Positions 16,085 through 23,834 of a DNA stretch of 35,912 bases are shown one piece after another. Made by a program: the position numbers and the translations under genes. Source of the DNA: Paraburkholderia acidipaludis NBRC 101816 (GTDB lineage Bacteria; Pseudomonadota; Gammaproteobacteria; Burkholderiales; Burkholderiaceae). Under the pieces are notes generated by a model. It made no database searches. It saw only the letters and a list, made by a program, of their open reading frames with translations, and had not been told where the DNA came from. The stretch is taken from NCBI RefSeq assembly GCF_000684975.1, contig NZ_BAXZ01000039.1, positions 1-35,912 of the forward strand, written 5' to 3'. The stretch's first letter is position 1. Each line of letters begins with the position of its first letter.

Positions 16085-16170
16085 GGCCCCGGAGCAGGCG
16101 GGAACGAACCGGGGCCAGTTTGCCTCTTGTCCCCTTTGTTTCGTCCCGCTTTGTCCCTTTTGTCATCCAC
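16085..16170 (+). other. Hairpin and pyrimidine-rich repeats between the hydroxylase gene and dsbC
   Basis: The 251-bp gap contains a stem GGCCCCGG / CCGGGGCC (16085-16092 with 16109-16116, 16-base loop). It is followed by a pyrimidine-rich stretch with the unit TTGTCCC repeated about three times with variation (16118-16170). The hairpin might be a weak terminator since no strong T-run follows. The repeat's role is unknown. No gene is seen here. Confidence 0.35.
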
Positions 16171-16223
16171 ACCGAACACCGGCGCGCGCGAGCCGCGCGC
16201 CAGACAGAATCAGGAAGCAAGTC

Positions 16224-16952
16224 ATGCAAAAGCGAATCCGGATTGCCGCGCTCGTTCTCGCGGCGATGACCGCCGTGCTCGGCTGCTCGGCCCAGGCCGA
16301 TCAGGTCACCGACAAGCTGAAGGCCACGCTGCAGGCGCGCCTCGGCTCGGACACCGACATCAAGGGCATCACGAAGGCGCCGGTGGCCGGGCTCTACGAG
16401 GTGAACCTCGGCTCGCAGATCATCTACAGCGACGCGAACGGCGACTACGTGCTGATCGGCGACCTCGTCGACACGAAGACGCGCACCAATCTCACCGACG
16501 CGCGCCTCGCGGACCTGAACCGCGTCAACTTCGCGAGCCTGCCGTTCGCGAACGCCGTGAAGGTGGTGAAGGGCAACGGCAGCCGCAAGATGGCGGTGTT
16601 CTCCGACCCGAACTGTCCGTACTGCCATCAGCTCGAAAACACGCTGAAGTCGATCGATAACGTCACGGTCTACACCTTCCTGTACCCGGTCCTTTCGCCC
16701 GATTCGGAGGTGAAGGCCAAGTCCATCTGGTGTTCGTCGGATCGCGCGAAGGCGTGGGAGTCGTGGATGCTGAATCGCGAGGCGCCTTCGGCCGCCGGCA
16801 CCTGCAATACCGCCGCGATCGACAGCAATCTCGCGCTCGGCGCGAAGATGAACGTCACCGGCACGCCCACCGTGATCCTTGCCGACGGCCGCCGCCTGCC
16901 AGGCGCCGTCTCGGCGGACCGGCTCGAGCGCGAGCTGAACGAAGCGCACTGA
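16224..16952 (+). CDS. dsbC: Thiol:disulfide interchange protein DsbC
   Basis: 242 residues. It is a periplasmic disulfide isomerase, kept reduced by DsbD and acting as a dimer to reshuffle wrong disulfides. A signal peptide spans about 1-25 (basic MQKRIR, hydrophobic AALVLAAMTAVLG, probable cut after SAQA). Next come a dimerisation domain (about 26-90) and a thioredoxin-like domain with C131-P-Y-C134 (SDPNCPYCHQ) and the cis-Pro loop TGTPTVIL. Cys21 sits in the signal region (LGCSAQA); this resembles a weak lipobox, but the family is soluble. The start at 16224 follows CAGGAAGCAAGTC. Confidence 0.95.
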   Translation: MQKRIRIAALVLAAMTAVLGCSAQADQVTDKLKATLQARLGSDTDIKGITKAPVAGLYEVNLGSQIIYSDANGDYVLIGDLVDTKTRTNLTDARLADLNRVNFASLPFANAVKVVKGNGSRKMAVFSDPNCPYCHQLENTLKSIDNVTVYTFLYPVLSPDSEVKAKSIWCSSDRAKAWESWMLNREAPSAAGTCNTAAIDSNLALGAKMNVTGTPTVILADGRRLPGAVSADRLERELNEAH

Positions 16953-16967
16953 GTCTCGCAGGACGAC

Positions 16968-16998
16968 ACCGGCCGCTCAGAGCGGCCGGTCTTTTTTT
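16968..16998 (+). terminator. Rho-independent terminator of dsbC
   Basis: A perfect 10-bp stem ACCGGCCGCT / AGCGGCCGGT (16968-16977 with 16981-16990) has a 3-base loop and is followed by C and seven T residues. Confidence 0.95.
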
Positions 16999-17040
16999 GT
17001 CTGCCGCGTCTGGCCCTGAACCCCGTTACCGATTCCGCCG

Positions 17041-18831
17041 ATGAAGCCGATCCGATACACCATCGTCCCGAAGAACCCCGCCGCGCATCTGTTCGAGGTA
17101 ACGCTCACCGTCGAGGATCCCGCGCCGGACGGCCAGCGCTTCATGCTTCCGGTGTGGATTCCGGGCAGCTACATGATCCGCGAGTTCGCGCGCAACATCG
17201 TCACGCTGCGCGCGTTCAACGACGCCGGCCGCAAGGTGCGCGTGAGCAAGACCGACAAGCACAGCTGGCAGGCGGCGCCCGTGAAGGGCGCGCTCACGCT
17301 GCGCTACGAGGTGTACGCGTGGGACCTTTCGGTGCGCGCGGCGCACCTGGACGACACGGTGGGTTTCTTCAACGGCACGAGCGTGTTTCTCGCGGTGCCG
17401 GGCCACGAGGACGCGCAATGCGTCGTCGACATCCAGCGCCCCGATGGCCATGCGTATCGCCACTGGCGCGTCGCCACCGCGATGGCCGAAGCGCGCGGCA
17501 CCAAGCGCTACGGCTTCGGCGAGTACGTAGCGTCGGGCTATGACGAACTGATCGACCATCCGGTGACGCTCGGCGATTTCACGCTGGCGAGCTTCAAGGC
17601 GCACGGCGTGCCGCACGACATCGTGATCGCGGGCCGCGTGATCGGACTCGACGCCGAACGTCTGGCCGGCGACCTGAAGAAGATCTGCGAGGCCCAGATC
17701 GCGCTCTTCGAACCGCGCACGAAGCGCGCGCCGATGGAGCGCTATGTGTTCATGACGCAAGCCGTGAGCGACGGCTACGGCGGCCTCGAGCATCGCGCTT
17801 CCACTGCGCTGATCTGCAACCGCACGGATCTGCCGGTGAAGGGCAAGGCCGAGATGAGCGAGGGCTATCGCACGTACCTGGGTCTGTGCAGCCACGAGTA
17901 CTTCCACACCTGGAACGTCAAGCGCATCAAGCCGGCGGCGTTCGTGCCGTACGACCTCACGCGCGAGGATTACACCTCGCTGCTGTGGCTCTTCGAAGGC
18001 TTCACGTCGTATTACGACGACCTGATGCTCGTGCGCAGCGGCCTCATTGCCGCCGACGATTACTTTGGTCTCCTTGGCAAAACGGTGGGCGGGGTGCTGC
18101 GCGGCGCGGGACGCTTGAAGCAGAGCGTCGCAGAAAGCTCGTTCGACGCGTGGGTCAAATACTACCGCCAGGACGAGAACGCTTCGAACGCGATCGTCAG
18201 CTACTACACGAAGGGCTCGCTCGTGGCGCTCGCGTTCGACCTCGCGATCCGCGCCGAAACGGGCGGGCGAAAATCGCTCGACGACGTGATGCGTTTGCTG
18301 TGGCAGCGTTACGGACGCGACTTCTATCGCGGCAAGCCGGTGGGCGTGGGCGAGGATGAAGTCGAGGCGCTGATTGCCGAGGCGACCGGCGTGTGGCTGG
18401 GCGGTCTCTTTGCCGATGCCGTGCGCGGCACGCGCGACCTGCCGCTTGCGACGCTCCTCGAGCCGTTCGGCGTGGCGCTCGACGGCGAGCCGGAGCGCGG
18501 CGCGAAGCCGTCGCTGGGCGCACGCCTGCGCGGCGGCGCGGACGCGTCGCTCGCGGTGGTGTTCGAGGGCGGCGCGGCGCAGAAAGCCGGTCTTTCGGCC
18601 GGCGACGTGCTGGTCGCGCTCGACGGCCTGCGCGTGACGGGTTCGAACCTGGACGGCCTGCTCGGGCGCTATCAGCCCGGCGCGAAAGTGGAGATTCATG
18701 CGTTCCGGCGCGACGAACTGCGCGTGGCGCGCCTCACGCTCGACGCGCCGGACGTCGCGCGCTACAAGCTCGCCGTCACCGACAAGCGGCCCGCGTCGCG
18801 CGCGCTGCGCGAGCGCTGGCTGGCGGGCTGA
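17041..18831 (+). CDS. M61-family glycyl-aminopeptidase-like metalloprotease with PDZ domain
   Basis: 596 residues. An N-terminal beta-sandwich domain (about 1-170) leads to a thermolysin-like catalytic domain with the zinc motif HEYFHTWN at 285-289 and the third ligand Glu319 (LLWLFEGFTSYYDD). A C-terminal PDZ domain follows (about 490-580; ARLRGGADASLAVVFEGG, GLSAGDVLVALDGLRV). This is the M61 layout; characterised members release N-terminal glycine or alanine. No signal peptide is seen, so it is probably cytoplasmic. The start at 17041 directly follows the dsbC terminator region and gives the family N-terminus IRYTIVPKNPAAHLFEV. Confidence 0.92.
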   Translation: MKPIRYTIVPKNPAAHLFEVTLTVEDPAPDGQRFMLPVWIPGSYMIREFARNIVTLRAFNDAGRKVRVSKTDKHSWQAAPVKGALTLRYEVYAWDLSVRAAHLDDTVGFFNGTSVFLAVPGHEDAQCVVDIQRPDGHAYRHWRVATAMAEARGTKRYGFGEYVASGYDELIDHPVTLGDFTLASFKAHGVPHDIVIAGRVIGLDAERLAGDLKKICEAQIALFEPRTKRAPMERYVFMTQAVSDGYGGLEHRASTALICNRTDLPVKGKAEMSEGYRTYLGLCSHEYFHTWNVKRIKPAAFVPYDLTREDYTSLLWLFEGFTSYYDDLMLVRSGLIAADDYFGLLGKTVGGVLRGAGRLKQSVAESSFDAWVKYYRQDENASNAIVSYYTKGSLVALAFDLAIRAETGGRKSLDDVMRLLWQRYGRDFYRGKPVGVGEDEVEALIAEATGVWLGGLFADAVRGTRDLPLATLLEPFGVALDGEPERGAKPSLGARLRGGADASLAVVFEGGAAQKAGLSAGDVLVALDGLRVTGSNLDGLLGRYQPGAKVEIHAFRRDELRVARLTLDAPDVARYKLAVTDKRPASRALRERWLAG

Positions 18832-19016
18832 GCGCTCGCGCCGGCCTCAAAGATCAGACAAAAGCGGCGCAGGAGAGCGCGCTGCTTTTTCCATGCCGGC
18901 GATTGTCCTATCGCTGCAACAATCCGTCATCGGTGGACCTCTTTTTCGCGGCGCGGCAAATAAACACAATGCCTTCACTCGCGCAACGCCGCGCACCCAA
19001 ACCCGAAGGAGCCACC

Positions 19017-19613
19017 ATGACCACGATCCTGCAAATCAATTCCGCCGCCCGCTCGCAAGGCGCCCAGTCGACGCTGCTCGTCAACGAATTGACGAGCAAA
19101 CTGCAACAGTCGCATGCCGGCGCAAAGGTTGTCACCCGCAACCTGCAGGCGGAACCGCTGCCGCACCTCGACGACGCCGTTCTCGGCGCGTTCTTCACGC
19201 CGGCCGAGCAGCGTTCGCCGGAGCAGCAAGCCGTCGCCGCGCGCAGCGAAGCGCTGATCGCCGAACTGCAGGCCGCGGACATCATCGTGATCGGTGCGCC
19301 GATGTACAACTTCGGCATCTCGTCGCAGCTCAAGACCTACTTCGACTGGATTGCCCGTGCCGGCATCACTTTCCAGTACACGGCGAACGGTCCGGAAGGC
19401 CTCGTGAAGGGCAAGAAGGTGTTCGTGGTCTCGGCACGCGGCGGCAAGTATCACGGCACGCCGCACGACAGCCAGACGCCGTACCTGAAGTCGTTCCTCG
19501 GCTTCCTCGGCATGACCGACGTGAGCTTCATCTACGCCGAAGGCCTGAACATGGGGCCGGAAGCCGCTAGCGCCGCGCTCGCGGGCGCACGCGACGCCAT
19601 CGCAGCGGCGTAA
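19017..19613 (+). CDS. azoR: FMN-dependent NADH-azoreductase
   Basis: 198 residues, the usual AzoR length. It is a flavodoxin-fold enzyme that reduces quinones and azo bonds with NADH, and its likely real task is quinone detoxification. TILQINSAARSQGAQS is the FMN phosphate loop, IVIGAPMYNFGISSQLKTYFDW is the flavin-binding and dimer segment, and VFVVSARGGKYHG contacts the flavin ring. The start at 19017 follows GAAGGAGCCACC, a good Shine-Dalgarno site. It stands alone, 185 bp after the M61 gene, and ends at its own terminator. Confidence 0.95.
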   Translation: MTTILQINSAARSQGAQSTLLVNELTSKLQQSHAGAKVVTRNLQAEPLPHLDDAVLGAFFTPAEQRSPEQQAVAARSEALIAELQAADIIVIGAPMYNFGISSQLKTYFDWIARAGITFQYTANGPEGLVKGKKVFVVSARGGKYHGTPHDSQTPYLKSFLGFLGMTDVSFIYAEGLNMGPEAASAALAGARDAIAAA

Positions 19614-19669
19614 GTCTTGCGGCGGCCGGCGCCTCTGCCCGCCCGCCATATCGGCTAGCCGTAAAGAAG

Positions 19670-19700
19670 AACGCCACGAAAGCGATTTCGTGGCGTTTTT
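19670..19700. terminator. Terminator between azoR and ung
   Basis: A 12-bp perfect stem AACGCCACGAAA / TTTCGTGGCGTT (19670-19681 with 19686-19697) has a GCGA tetraloop of the stable GNRA type, then further T residues. It is clearly good for azoR. For the convergent ung the opposite side is only moderately A-rich. Confidence 0.9.
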
Positions 19701-19723
19701 TGTTTGCGCGCCCCGCTCGCGGC

Positions 19724-20662
19724 TCAGGCGAGCACTTCGGCCTTCTCGGGCAGACGCCAGTCGATCGGCTTGCGGCCGCGCGCTTCGAGGTACGCGTTGG
19801 CCTGCGCGAAATGCCCGCAGCCCAGAAAGCCGCGATGCGCCGAAAGCGGCGACGGATGCGGCGCTTCCAGCACGCAATGCGGCTGCGCTTCGACCAGCGC
19901 GCGCTTTGCCTGCGCGTGGGCGCCCCACAGCATGAACACGAGATGCTCGTGGCGCGTGGCGAGTTCGTGAATCAGCGTGTCGGTGCAGCGTTCCCAACCG
20001 TGTTTGGCGTGGCTGGCGGCATGGGCCCGCTCGACGGTCAGCACGGTGTTGAGCAGCAGCACGCCCTGGCGTGCCCATGCGTCGAGGCAGCCGTGATCCG
20101 GCGCTTCGATGCCAAGGCTCGTCGCAATTTCCTTGAAGATATTGCGCAGTGACGGCGGCGGCCGCACGGCGGGCGGCACCGAAAACGCGAGGCCGTGCGC
20201 CTGCGGCGTCCCGCGATCTTCGCCGTGGTACGGGTCCTGGCCGAGGATCACCACCTTCACGTCGTCGGGCGAGGTGAGGCGCAGGGCGCGGAACACATCG
20301 GCGGGATAGACGGTCTTGCCCGCGGCGCGCTCTTCGTCGACGAAGCGGCAGAGCTGCGGGTAAGCATCGCCGGCGGTGAACGGCTCCAGCAGCTTGCGCC
20401 AGGCGGCGGGTAGGGCGTCGAACTGGTCTTCGAGGCGCTGGATGGGCGCCTGGGTGGCGTGAGGCATGATGGGTGCGGCCTGGCTAACGGACGGAGCGGA
20501 GAGCGGATCGTCGTCGAGCAGCGAGAAGATCGAGATCTGGCGCGGATCGATTTCGGGGGCGGCCGGCTCGTCGAGCGTGTCCTGCGCGGTGGCCGGCAGG
20601 TCGTCGTCGAAGAGCGAGGCCTGCACCGGTTCCGCCGCGCGCGTGCGTTTCGTGGAAGTCAT
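19724..20662 (-). CDS. ung: Uracil-DNA glycosylase, family 1, with N-terminal extension
   Basis: 312 residues. It removes uracil from DNA. The catalytic domain (about 90-312) has the water-activating loop VVILGQDPYHGEDRG, AFSVPP, the uracil-recognition Asn in VLLLNTVLTVE, and APHPSPLSAHRGF with the catalytic His and minor-groove loop. The first approximately 85 residues are an extra, acidic, probably disordered tail absent from E. coli Ung. It contains QASLF (14-18) and QISIF (42-46), which resemble the beta-clamp-binding pentapeptide. Start at 20662; the seven-codon longer ATG at 20683 is possible. It is the last gene of the trp-linked leftward run, 78 bp after the CYTH gene. Confidence 0.95.
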   Translation of the reverse strand: MTSTKRTRAAEPVQASLFDDDLPATAQDTLDEPAAPEIDPRQISIFSLLDDDPLSAPSVSQAAPIMPHATQAPIQRLEDQFDALPAAWRKLLEPFTAGDAYPQLCRFVDEERAAGKTVYPADVFRALRLTSPDDVKVVILGQDPYHGEDRGTPQAHGLAFSVPPAVRPPPSLRNIFKEIATSLGIEAPDHGCLDAWARQGVLLLNTVLTVERAHAASHAKHGWERCTDTLIHELATRHEHLVFMLWGAHAQAKRALVEAQPHCVLEAPHPSPLSAHRGFLGCGHFAQANAYLEARGRKPIDWRLPEKAEVLA

Positions 20663-20740
20663 GGGCGGGAAGTTTCGCAGCAATCGCGCGGCGTTTCAAT
20701 GCGGCGCGCGCCCCGCCGTCCTGATGTTTCGCCCTCGCGT

Positions 20741-21367
20741 TCAGCTTTCGCGCAGCCGGTAGCCGCGCTGCGCCTTGCTGATGTTGTCGGGAGCGAGGCC
20801 CGGCAATTCTGCTGCGAGTTGCGCGGCGAGCGTGTGCAGCGCGGCTTCGTCGCCGTCCTTCAGCTCCAGTTCGATCTCGCAGATCGGTGTGCGGCGCGTT
20901 TCGCCGTTCACCTCCGCCGTGATTTCGCCCTGGTCGATGGCGGCTTCGATTTGTGCGCCTTCGACCGACAGCATCCATAACGTGCGTGTGAAGTCGGTGC
21001 GAAAGAGGGCGATCAGCGCGGGCGCGGCTTCGGAGAGCGCCGTCGCGACGCCTGCCTCGTTGCACTCGTGCAGAAGGCGGTCGGTTTCGAGCGCCTCGCC
21101 CGCCACCGGCATTTCCCATTCGTGCCGCGCATGCAGGCCGTTCTGGGCGACGCCGGCCGTCTTGAATGTCTGCAGCCAGCCGTCCGGCGTGTGCCGCAGC
21201 CGCAGCGCGCTCTTTGCGCGCGCCAGCGTGAGGGCCGGCGTGTCGAAATAGACGTTCTCCAGCCGCACGGCGCGTCCAGGCGTGCCCGCGCGCTTTTCGA
21301 ACAGCCGCAGCGCCGCGTCCACCTGATCGCGCGGTAGCGCGAGCTTGATTTCCCGTTCGATGGCCAT
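20741..21367 (-). CDS. CYTH-domain protein (inorganic triphosphatase-like)
   Basis: 208 residues. The N-terminal signature EREIKLAL is the ExExK motif of the CYTH fold. Further tunnel residues are seen in LENVYFDTPALTLARAKSALRLRHTPDGWLQTFKT (the paired Arg of RLR and the Lys of TFK) and ICEIELELKDGD. It matches the CYTH half of E. coli YgiF but lacks the C-terminal CHAD domain. Characterised relatives hydrolyse tripolyphosphate; the substrate here is not proven. The gene starts 15 bp after trpC, so it is probably in the trp operon. Confidence 0.88.
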   Translation of the reverse strand: MAIEREIKLALPRDQVDAALRLFEKRAGTPGRAVRLENVYFDTPALTLARAKSALRLRHTPDGWLQTFKTAGVAQNGLHARHEWEMPVAGEALETDRLLHECNEAGVATALSEAAPALIALFRTDFTRTLWMLSVEGAQIEAAIDQGEITAEVNGETRRTPICEIELELKDGDEAALHTLAAQLAAELPGLAPDNISKAQRGYRLRES

Positions 21368-21382
21368 GGCTGTGCCCCGCTA

Positions 21383-22168
21383 TCAGAAGAACATGCGCGC
21401 GAGTTCCGCGCCGGGATGCTCGGCGCGCATGAACGCTTCGCCCACGAGGAACGTGTGCACGGACAGCGCGCGCATCTTCTCGACGTCCGCGCGCGCGAGG
21501 ATGCCCGACTCCGTCACGACGATGCGATCTTCCGGCACGTCGTCGAGCATGTCGATGGTGGTTTGCAGCGTCGTTTCGAAGGTGCGCAGATTGCGATTGT
21601 TGATGCCGATGAGCGGCGTGTTCAGCGTGAGCGCGTGCGTGAGCTCTTCGCGGTCGTGCACTTCCACGAGCACCGCGAGGCCGAGCGAGTGCGCGTAGGC
21701 TTCGAGGTCGCGCATCTGGCCCGGCTCGAGTGCGGCCGCGATCAGCAGGATCGCGTCGGCGCCCATCGCGCGAGCTTCGAGGATCTGGTACGGATCGACG
21801 ATGAAGTCTTTGCGCAGCACCGGCAGCGTGCAGGCGGCTCGCGCGGCTTCGAGGTAGGCGGCGCTGCCCTGGAAGAACTGCACGTCGGTCAGCACCGAGA
21901 GGCAGGCCGCGCCGTGCTCCGCATACGAGCGCGCGATGTCGGCCGGGACGAAGTGCTCGCGCAGCACCCCCTTCGAGGGGCTTGCCTTCTTCACTTCGGC
22001 GATCACGGCCGCGAGGCCGTTCGCGTGCTTCGCGCGCAGCGCGCCGACGAAGTCGCGCAGATCGCGCGACGCCGCCGCGAGGCGCAGCTCTTCGAGCGGC
22101 GCGCTTGCTTCGGCGGCGCGGACTTCTTCGCGCTTGACCGCGATGATCTTTTCGAGAATGTCGCTCAT
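21383..22168 (-). CDS. trpC: Indole-3-glycerol-phosphate synthase
   Basis: 261 residues, a stand-alone TrpC (not fused to TrpF as in E. coli). It closes carboxyphenylamino-deoxyribulose phosphate to indole-3-glycerol phosphate. The (beta/alpha)8 motifs visible are AVIAEVKKASPSKG (catalytic Lys and phosphate site), PVLRKDFIVD (Lys), VLVEVHDREE, IGINNRNLRTFE and VTESGI. The start at 22168 (MSDILEKII) is preferred over an ATG four codons upstream. It lies 25 bp after trpD. Confidence 0.97.
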   Translation of the reverse strand: MSDILEKIIAVKREEVRAAEASAPLEELRLAAASRDLRDFVGALRAKHANGLAAVIAEVKKASPSKGVLREHFVPADIARSYAEHGAACLSVLTDVQFFQGSAAYLEAARAACTLPVLRKDFIVDPYQILEARAMGADAILLIAAALEPGQMRDLEAYAHSLGLAVLVEVHDREELTHALTLNTPLIGINNRNLRTFETTLQTTIDMLDDVPEDRIVVTESGILARADVEKMRALSVHTFLVGEAFMRAEHPGAELARMFF

Positions 22169-22193
22169 GGTGGTCTGCAAAAACAGTGCTGGA

Positions 22194-23222
22194 TCAGTGT
22201 TTGAACTGCTGGGTAAAGCGTACCAGTTCGTCGACCTTGGCGCGCGCGCGGCCGTTCGCGATGGTCTCGCGAGCCAGTGCGATGCCGTCGGCGATCGAGT
22301 TGGCGACGTTTGCCGAATAGAGCGCCGTGCCGGCGTTCAGCGCCACGATCTCGCGCGCGACGCCGGGCTCATTGGAGAGTGCGCCGAGCAGCATGGTTTT
22401 GGATTCTTCGGCGTTCTCGACCTTCAGCGTGCGGTTAGAAACCATCTGCATGCCGAAGTCTTCGGGATGAATTTCGTACTCGCGGATCTCGCCGTTCTTC
22501 AGTTCGCCGACCTGCGTGGCCGCGCCCAGCGACACCTCATCCATGCCATCCTTGCCGTACACGACGAGCACGTGCTTCGCGCCAAGGCGCTGCATCACGC
22601 GCACCTGGATGCCGACGAGGTCGGGGTGAAACACGCCCATCAGCTGGTTAGGCGCGCTGGCCGGATTCGTGAGCGGGCCGAGAATGTTGAAGATCGTCCG
22701 CACGCCCAGCTCGCGGCGCACGGCGGCGATGTTCTTCATGGCCGGATGATGATTCGGCGCGAACATGAAGCCCATGCCCGTTTCCGCGATCGACGCGGCC
22801 ACCTGATCCGGCTGCAGATCGATGTTCACGCCCAGCGCCTCGAGCACGTCCGCGCTGCCCGACTTGCTCGACACGCCGCGATTGCCGTGCTTGGCGACCT
22901 TCGCGCCCGCCGCGGCGGCGACGAACATCGACGCGGTCGAGATGTTGAAGGTATGCGAGCCGTCGCCGCCCGTGCCGACGATATCGATGAAGTTCGAGTT
23001 GTCCTGCACCTCGACGTGATTCGCGAACTCGCGCATCACGGTCGCGGCGGCGGCGATCTCGCCGATGGTTTCCTTCTTCACGCGCAGGCCGGTGAGGATG
23101 GCCGCCGATTGCACGGGCGAAAGCTCGCCGCGCATGATCATGCGCATGAGATGCAGCATCTCGTCGTGGAAGATCTCGCGGTGCTCGATCGTGCGTTGCA
23201 GCGCTTCCTGCGGGGTGATCAT
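22194..23222 (-). CDS. trpD: Anthranilate phosphoribosyltransferase
   Basis: 342 residues, the usual length. It joins anthranilate to PRPP. FIDIVGTGGDGSHTFNIST is the glycine-rich PRPP loop. KHGNRGVSSKSGSADVLEALG, GMGFMFAPNHHPAMK (anthranilate site) and NILGPLTNPA are family hallmarks. The start at 23222 follows GGGAGAAAAAAC on the mRNA strand. It is separated from trpG by 12 bp and the glutaminase is not fused to it. Confidence 0.97.
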   Translation of the reverse strand: MITPQEALQRTIEHREIFHDEMLHLMRMIMRGELSPVQSAAILTGLRVKKETIGEIAAAATVMREFANHVEVQDNSNFIDIVGTGGDGSHTFNISTASMFVAAAAGAKVAKHGNRGVSSKSGSADVLEALGVNIDLQPDQVAASIAETGMGFMFAPNHHPAMKNIAAVRRELGVRTIFNILGPLTNPASAPNQLMGVFHPDLVGIQVRVMQRLGAKHVLVVYGKDGMDEVSLGAATQVGELKNGEIREYEIHPEDFGMQMVSNRTLKVENAEESKTMLLGALSNEPGVAREIVALNAGTALYSANVANSIADGIALARETIANGRARAKVDELVRFTQQFKH

Positions 23223-23234
23223 GTTTTTTCTCCC

Positions 23235-23819
23235 TTATCGCGCGGTGGCCGGCTTCGTTTGCTTCAGGAAGTTCTCGAGGAGCGCGTGGCCGTGCTCGGA
23301 GAGAATCGACTCGGGGTGGAACTGCACGCCCTCGACGGCCAGCTCGCGATGGCGCACACCCATGATCTCGCCGTCCTCGGTCCACGCCGACACTTCAAGG
23401 CAGTCCGGCAGCGACTCGCGCTCGATGGCGAGCGAGTGATAGCGCGTTACGTTGAAGTGTTTGGGCAGATCGGCGAACACGCCTTTGCAGTCGGTTTCGA
23501 TCTGGCTCACCTTGCCGTGCATGATGGTCTTCGCGCGCACGACGCGGCCGCCGAACGCCTCGCCGATCGCCTGATGGCCGAGGCATACGCCGAGAATGGG
23601 CGTCTTGCCGGCGAACTCGCGCAGCACGTCGAGCGTGATGCCCGCATGCTGCGGGTTGCTCGGGCCGGGCGAGAGGCAGATGCGCTCGGGGTTCAGCTTC
23701 GCGATCTGGTCGATGGTGATTTCGTCGTTGCGATACGTGTGGACGTCTTCGCCGAGCTCGCCGAAGTACTGGACGATGTTGTAGGTAAACGAATCGTAGT
23801 TGTCGATCATGAGCAACAT
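23235..23819 (-). CDS. trpG: Anthranilate synthase component II (glutamine amidotransferase)
   Basis: 194 residues. It supplies ammonia from glutamine to TrpE. It is a class I amidotransferase with nucleophile Cys in ILGVCLGHQAIGEAFGG and the His/Glu pair in VQFHPESILSEHG. The N-terminus MLLMIDNYDSFTYNIVQYF is characteristic. LSPGPSNPQHAG matches the oxyanion region. It could also serve as the PabA partner, since many bacteria share one subunit; its place inside the trp operon favours TrpG. Confidence 0.96.
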   Translation of the reverse strand: MLLMIDNYDSFTYNIVQYFGELGEDVHTYRNDEITIDQIAKLNPERICLSPGPSNPQHAGITLDVLREFAGKTPILGVCLGHQAIGEAFGGRVVRAKTIMHGKVSQIETDCKGVFADLPKHFNVTRYHSLAIERESLPDCLEVSAWTEDGEIMGVRHRELAVEGVQFHPESILSEHGHALLENFLKQTKPATAR

Positions 23820-23834
23820 GGTCTTTTCTCCCGC

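Noticed and set aside
17026..18699. 557-codon minus-strand frame opposite the M61 peptidase
   Set aside because: The same codon-bias shadow effect; the sense strand has HEYFH and a PDZ domain.
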